A stretch of DNA of 9,490 nt, taken from NCBI GenBank assembly GCA_001898095.1, contig MKSH01000082.1, forward strand, positions 12,462 through 21,951, in the 5' to 3' direction. The stretch's first letter is position 1. Every line of letters starts with the position of its first letter. Both the position numbers and the translations under genes were made by a program. The notes below the pieces were generated by a model, which was not told where the DNA came from, ran no database searches, and worked only from the letters and a program-made list of their open reading frames with translations. The stretch is from Solirubrobacterales bacterium 70-9. GTDB taxonomy: Bacteria > Actinomycetota > Thermoleophilia > Solirubrobacterales > 70-9. This document shows, piece after piece, positions 5,999 through 9,490 of the stretch.

Positions 5999-8451
5999 GC
6001 CGGCACCTCGGCCGCTGCCGGAGAACGTCGTCCCGGGGTGGTGTCGAGCTCGGCGAGGAGGCCGGGGTCGGGGTCGACCTGGACCTCGCCCCAGCGCCCG
6101 TCGAGGTCGCGCTCGAGGCCGCGGCCGCGCCGGAATTCGGTCAGGCGCGAGGCGAGGCCGCCCTCCTTGGGGTCCAGGCCGAACTCCTCGATCCCGCGGG
6201 CGGCGGCCCGCGGCGAGTCCTGGCCGAAGAGGAAGACCGTCCCGACCAGCTGAGCCAGCTCGCCGAGATCCTCGACCTGCTGGGTCGCCAACAGCACGGT
6301 CGCGTTGAAGGCGCGGCCGAGCCGGATCAGGCGGTTCAGCAGCGCCCGTCCCTGCGAGGAGGCGAAGAAGACCCAGCCCTCGTCGAGGAAGACGATCTTG
6401 TGGCGGGTGCGGTCGCCGGAGATCAGCTTCAGGGTCAGCGCCGCGACCAGCGCAAGCGTCGCCACCGAGACCCGCTCCGAGCGCGTGTAGGCGGCGCGGT
6501 CGGTGCCGGGCTCGGGGAGGTTCAGCCCCGGCATCCGGATCGTGATCAGGCTCGGCTCCCGGCTCCCTTCCCCGTCGAGGAGCCGGCCGTCCTCGTCGCC
6601 TGGGTCCGAGAAGCCCAGACGGGCCAGGCCGAAGTCGGCGACGACCTCGAGCGCCTCGGCGCTCTCCCTGGCGCCGACGGCCTCGGAGGCGCGGAGGCGA
6701 TCGACGACGTGGTGGAGGCTCCGCTCGTCGGCGCGGACCGCGTCGCGGACCGCGCGGTCGACCGCCACCTCCCATGAGGACGGTGGGTCGCGCAGCAGCT
6801 CCAGCAGGTAGGAGGAGGCGAGTTCCTCGCGCAGCTCCGGCAGCCCGATCCGCAGCGGATCGAGTTTGCCCCGGTGGACCGGGTCGGCCGAGAGCTCCAG
6901 CACCTCGACCTCGTCCTCGCCGAGCCCGGGCAGCTCGGCGAGCCGGTGGTCGGGCTTCGGGTCGAAGTCGATCACGAGGCTGCCGCGAAGGAGCCCCGCG
7001 TGGGCGATCACCTGGGCGGCGATCGTCTTCCCCGAACCCGGCGTGCCGGAGAAGAGGACGGCCGAGGGGCGCGAGTCACGCGGCGCCTCGGTCGGGTCGA
7101 AGCGCACCGGCCGCCCGGCGACCGGGTCATAGCCGAGGTAGATGCCTCCCGGCGAGCCGACCGCCGCGGTGGCGACGGGCACGCTCGCGGCCACCTGCTC
7201 GGTGGTCATCTGCTGGCGGTAGTCACCGACCGCGCCGCCGTCGGGTCGCGGCAGGTGGTCGAGGAAGAGCGCGTGCTGTAGGCCGCGCGGGCGGTGCAGG
7301 GTGACCTCGCCGTAGCGCTCGCGCAGCGTCGTCACCCTCGCCTCGAGGGTCTCGACGTCGGCGGCGGCCACCGCCAACGAGACCGAGGCGCGGAGCATCG
7401 GCGGCCGCGCGACCGAGGAGAGGATCGCCTCGTACTCGCGGGCCAGCTCGCGGTCCTCCTCGGCGAGGGCGCCGGGCCCGGTCGGCGAGCCCGCGAGCTG
7501 CTCCCTGTAGGAGTGCTCGACGTCGAGCACCCGGCGGCGGACCTGGGCGAGGGCGTCGCGGTTGCCGATCAGGTCGGCGTGGAGGACCGCGTCGACGGGA
7601 CCGGCGCCTTCGAGCGGCGCGAAGAGGATCTCGGCGGCCCCCGGGAATTCCGCTTCCTCGGCCAATGAGCCGAGACAGAGGAACGCCTGGTGGGAGTCGC
7701 CCTCCTCGGATTCGACCACCAGCGATGGCGCCCGCCCCGGCTCCTCGCGCATCGGCGCGGCCGCCGGGCTCCAGAGGTCGGATTCGAGCGGCTCGTAGAG
7801 GGCTTCGTCCTCGCCGCCGCCGAGGATCAGCGCGTCGGGCTCCCAGTTGCGGTCGAGCGCCGGCTCGCCGAGCCCGCGACAGGCGGCGCGGCGAAGCAGC
7901 CATTGGAGCTCGGTGGTACCGGCGCGGCGCAGCTCGACCACCGAGGCCGCCCGCCCGAAGGTGCGCCGCTCGGCCTCGGCCAGCGAGCGCAGCTCCGCCG
8001 CCGGGATCGGGCTCGCGGCGCCGACGCCCGCGAGGTCCTCCAGCCGGCGCCGGGCCCGGCCGACCGAGCGCATGGCCCCGCCGCCCCGCCGGCCCTCGGT
8101 GAGGGAGATCGCGAGGTAGACCTCGGGCAGGTGGGAGTCGAGCGAGGCGAGGCGCCGCCGGTGGCCGTCGAGGTAGGAGTGCCAGCGCCCGCCGTCGGCA
8201 TGGGCCGGGTCCGCCATCCAGGCGAGCTCGGCCGCGTAGTCGTCGGCCGGGTAGGGGCGGGCGATCCGCCAGATCGAGAGGTCGGCGCCGACGACCGCGA
8301 TCAGGCGCTCGAGCCGGTGGAGGAGGGCCCACTTCTCGGCGACCGGCAGGAACGGGTATGAGCGCGACCCGACCCGGTAGAGGGCAGCCGCCTCCCCGCC
8401 CGGGCCGATCAGGACGTTCGAGCGCGCGTAGCGCAGAGGAAAGCGGATCAC
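5995..8451 (-). CDS. virB4: VirB4/TcpF/Orf16-family conjugation ATPase
   Basis: Cytoplasmic AAA+ ATPase that powers assembly of, and substrate passage through, the transfer channel. 818 residues, a usual length for the family. The N-terminal half (about 1-440) is the typical low-conservation VirB4 region and begins IRFPLRYARSNVLIGPGGE. The ATPase domain carries Walker A GTPGSGKT (469-476, Lys475), then SLVIDFDPKPDHRLAEL, Walker B KIVFLDEGWVFF (Asp690-Glu691), and the downstream motif ATVLLATQQVEDL, all characteristic of VirB4/TraC proteins. The GTG start at 8451 is chosen because it overlaps the TcpE-like stop as GTGA and has GAGGT six bases upstream. The frame is open up to 8841, but that extension lies over the TcpE-like gene and is Arg/Pro-rich. 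The stop overlaps the next gene as ATGA. It is the most securely identified gene here. Confidence 0.95.
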   Translation of the reverse strand: MIRFPLRYARSNVLIGPGGEAAALYRVGSRSYPFLPVAEKWALLHRLERLIAVVGADLSIWRIARPYPADDYAAELAWMADPAHADGGRWHSYLDGHRRRLASLDSHLPEVYLAISLTEGRRGGGAMRSVGRARRRLEDLAGVGAASPIPAAELRSLAEAERRTFGRAASVVELRRAGTTELQWLLRRAACRGLGEPALDRNWEPDALILGGGEDEALYEPLESDLWSPAAAPMREEPGRAPSLVVESEEGDSHQAFLCLGSLAEEAEFPGAAEILFAPLEGAGPVDAVLHADLIGNRDALAQVRRRVLDVEHSYREQLAGSPTGPGALAEEDRELAREYEAILSSVARPPMLRASVSLAVAAADVETLEARVTTLRERYGEVTLHRPRGLQHALFLDHLPRPDGGAVGDYRQQMTTEQVAASVPVATAAVGSPGGIYLGYDPVAGRPVRFDPTEAPRDSRPSAVLFSGTPGSGKTIAAQVIAHAGLLRGSLVIDFDPKPDHRLAELPGLGEDEVEVLELSADPVHRGKLDPLRIGLPELREELASSYLLELLRDPPSSWEVAVDRAVRDAVRADERSLHHVVDRLRASEAVGARESAEALEVVADFGLARLGFSDPGDEDGRLLDGEGSREPSLITIRMPGLNLPEPGTDRAAYTRSERVSVATLALVAALTLKLISGDRTRHKIVFLDEGWVFFASSQGRALLNRLIRLGRAFNATVLLATQQVEDLGELAQLVGTVFLFGQDSPRAAARGIEEFGLDPKEGGLASRLTEFRRGRGLERDLDGRWGEVQVDPDPGLLAELDTTPGRRSPAAAEVPA
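6005..6009 (-). promoter_or_regulatory. Ribosome binding site of the VirB6-like gene
   Basis: GAGGT on the minus strand is followed by six bases and ATG at 5998, inside the last codons of the VirB4 gene. It rules out the longer open frame that extends to 6775. Confidence 0.7.
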
Positions 8452-9149
8452 GGCCGGACCTCGAGGGTCTGGCCGGGCCGGAGCGCCACCCGGTGGTGGA
8501 GGCGGGCCCGGCGGGTCAGCCTGCCCGGCTCCCTGACCACGAGACCGCCGCGCAACCTCCGCCTCACCGTCACCGGGGAGGCGAAGTGGACGGCTCCCGG
8601 CCCGGTGATCCGGGCGTGACGCAGGGCGGGGCCGCCCGCGTCGGGCGCGATCCAGAGGCGCGAGTCGAGACCGCGGCGCGTCCCCGCCGCGGGGAGGCCG
8701 CGGCCCAGCGAGCGCCGGGCGGGCGCGAGGCGTAGCGCCACCCAGGACAGGGCGAAGCGCTCCGGCCGGCGGCCGTCGGGCGTCGCCTGGGTCGCCGCGG
8801 TCGCAACCGCCATCGGCACGACGACCAGCCGCAGGGGCCAATCGAGCGCGCCGAGGACGGTGCCACAGGCGATCGTCCCCGCGGTCGCCGCGGCGGCGGC
8901 GAGGAGCCCGGCGGTCCTGTCACCGATGGCGAGGCCGCCTGCTCCGGCCGCCGCCGCCGCGACCGCGGGGACGATGAGTGAGCCCGAGCCGAGCGCGAGC
9001 ACCGCCACCAGCGAGCCCGCCATCCAGCCGAGCCAGCGCAGCGGCACCCCGCCGGGGACCGGCAGCGGCCGGCCCTCGACCTGATGGATGCGGCGATCGG
9101 GAGAGAAGATCCGCTGGTAGGAGCGGACCCCGGCGTGGCCCTCGCTCAC
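8448..9149 (-). CDS. tcpE: TcpE/PrgI-like conjugal transfer membrane protein
   Basis: Small integral membrane protein found directly before the VirB4-type ATPase in many Gram-positive transfer modules (TcpE, Tn916 Orf17, PrgI). 233 residues from GTG. The N-terminus has the family-like pattern RSYQRIFSPDRRIHQVEGR followed by LPVPGGVPLRW. Hydrophobic segments run at about 38-75, 82-101 and 106-121, enough for two to four helices. Next comes DGRRPERFALSWVALRLAP, similar to the segment after the membrane part of PrgI/TcpE proteins. A C-terminal region (about 165-233, including ARITGPGAVHFASPVTVRR) is Arg-rich and probably cytoplasmic. The start overlaps the pilin-like stop as GTGA, with AGGT six bases upstream. 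The stop overlaps the VirB4 start. The family call rests on N-terminal pattern, topology and position, and is fairly strong. Confidence 0.82.
   Translation of the reverse strand: MSEGHAGVRSYQRIFSPDRRIHQVEGRPLPVPGGVPLRWLGWMAGSLVAVLALGSGSLIVPAVAAAAAGAGGLAIGDRTAGLLAAAAATAGTIACGTVLGALDWPLRLVVVPMAVATAATQATPDGRRPERFALSWVALRLAPARRSLGRGLPAAGTRRGLDSRLWIAPDAGGPALRHARITGPGAVHFASPVTVRRRLRGGLVVREPGRLTRRARLHHRVALRPGQTLEVRP
8458..8462 (-). promoter_or_regulatory. Ribosome binding site of the VirB4 gene
   Basis: GAGGT is followed by six bases and the GTG at 8451. It supports that start over any start in the longer open frame up to 8841. Confidence 0.7.
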
Positions 9150-9448
9150 GGCAGCACCTGATGGGCGATCGCCTTCGCCGCTTCGGCGACCTGGCCGGGG
9201 GCGAAGACGAGCCAGCCGACGACGATCGCCGCGACGAAGAACATCACCAGCTCGGTGAAGCGCCGGTTGATCAGGAAGACCAGCGCGAAGATCGCGACGA
9301 TGCCCGTGTAGAGCTCGCCCGCGTATTCGCGCAGGATCCCGGCGAGGTTCGAGCCGATCGAGTTGCCGCCCGCGGCGAGCGCGGCGGCGGGGACGAGCAG
9401 CGCGAGCACCGCCGCGGCGACCGTGGCGATCAGGAAGCGGCGGCTCAT
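9146..9448 (-). CDS. Small membrane protein, TcpD/VirB2 pilin-like
   Basis: Candidate pilin or small channel subunit. 100 residues: a clear signal sequence (RRFLIATVAAAVLALLVP, likely cleavage after ALA near residue 25), then two hydrophobic helices at about 46-60 and 66-83 separated by a short basic loop NRRFTE, then a short C-terminal helix. This layout matches VirB2/TrbC pilins and TcpD. In pCW3 tcpD sits directly before tcpE, as here. The ATG at 9448 has GAGGGGG seven bases upstream and overlaps the preceding stop as ATGA. Sequence alone cannot tell a polymerising pilin from a TcpD-type membrane component. Confidence 0.75.
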   Translation of the reverse strand: MSRRFLIATVAAAVLALLVPAAALAAGGNSIGSNLAGILREYAGELYTGIVAIFALVFLINRRFTELVMFFVAAIVVGWLVFAPGQVAEAAKAIAHQVLP

Positions 9449-9490
9449 GCGACCGCCCCCTCGACCGCGGCGACGGACCAGCGCCCGGCC
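9445..9490 (-). CDS. 3' end of an upstream operon gene, unidentified
   Basis: Only the last 14 complete codons are visible, reading GRWSVAAVEGAVA before TGA, after one Ala. The stop overlaps the pilin-like start as ATGA, matching every clean junction in the operon, which is the reason to call it a gene. The fragment is too short to assign. In related modules the gene here is often another transfer or membrane protein. Confidence 0.55.
   Translation of the reverse strand, partial: AGRWSVAAVEGAVA

Noticed and set aside
4373..6253. 626-residue plus-strand open frame
   Set aside because: It lies antisense to the VirB6-like and VirB4 genes and has the Arg/Glu/Asp-rich composition typical of the reverse strand of GC-rich genes, with no domain.
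3422..6775. 1117-residue version of the VirB6-like frame starting at 6775
   Set aside because: The first 259 residues overlap the conserved VirB4 ATPase domain and are Arg/Gly/Pro-rich shadow sequence. A signal peptide and ribosome binding site mark ATG 5998.
5995..8841. 948-residue version of the VirB4 frame starting at 8841
   Set aside because: The extra 130 residues lie over the TcpE-like gene and are Arg/Pro-rich. The GTG at 8451 has GAGGT six bases upstream and a GTGA overlap.
1..9490. rRNA, tRNA, insertion sequence, attachment site or origin of transfer
   Set aside because: Coding sequence fills the window with no gap, and I saw no transposase, integrase, relaxase, cloverleaf or terminal inverted repeats.

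Overview
The window is very GC-rich with strong G/C preference at third codon positions. All convincing genes lie on the minus strand, so the operon reads from right to left. It encodes the core of a Gram-positive-type conjugative type IV secretion system. The order TcpD/VirB2-like, TcpE, VirB4, VirB6-like, VirB1-like peptidoglycan hydrolase, then a coupling ATPase resembles the transfer modules of pCW3 (tcp genes) and Tn916 (orf17 to orf13, with orf21). Composition and protein style suggest a high-GC actinobacterium, possibly Thermoleophilia/Solirubrobacterales; this placement is inference, with no rRNA or other marker to confirm it. The module may belong to an integrative conjugative element or a plasmid. 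No relaxase, integrase, origin of transfer or attachment site is visible, so those would lie outside the window.

Layout in transcription order: the last 14 codons of an unidentified gene (9490-9445); a 100-residue pilin-like membrane protein (9448-9146); a TcpE/PrgI-like membrane protein (9149-8448); the VirB4-family ATPase (8451-5995); a VirB6-like polytopic protein with a long Arg/Pro-rich tail (5998 to about 3780, formally open to 3422); a two-domain cell-wall hydrolase, lytic transglycosylase plus CHAP (3759-2626); a 183-residue single-pass membrane protein (2633-2082); a 55-residue charged protein with an internal 8-residue repeat (2085-1918); and a VirD4/HerA-type coupling ATPase running off the left edge (1921 to beyond 1).

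The genes are packed with no intergenic space. Six junctions are ATGA or GTGA four-base start/stop overlaps, and several starts share an AGGT motif (GAGGT in three) exactly six bases upstream. This implies one long, translationally coupled mRNA. No promoter or terminator is visible, consistent with the interior of an operon.

The clear exception is the VirB6-to-hydrolase junction near 3760-3800. There the two reading frames overlap by 338 bases, the downstream gene has no well-placed ribosome binding site, and its signal sequence seems to begin upstream of the first standard start codon. This points to a frameshift or indel, a fused protein, programmed frameshifting or a non-standard start. 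The other notable items are the 55-residue repeat protein, the large VirB4-like N-terminal region ahead of the Walker A motif in the coupling ATPase, and two perfect palindromes of 18 and 20 bp close to gene starts.
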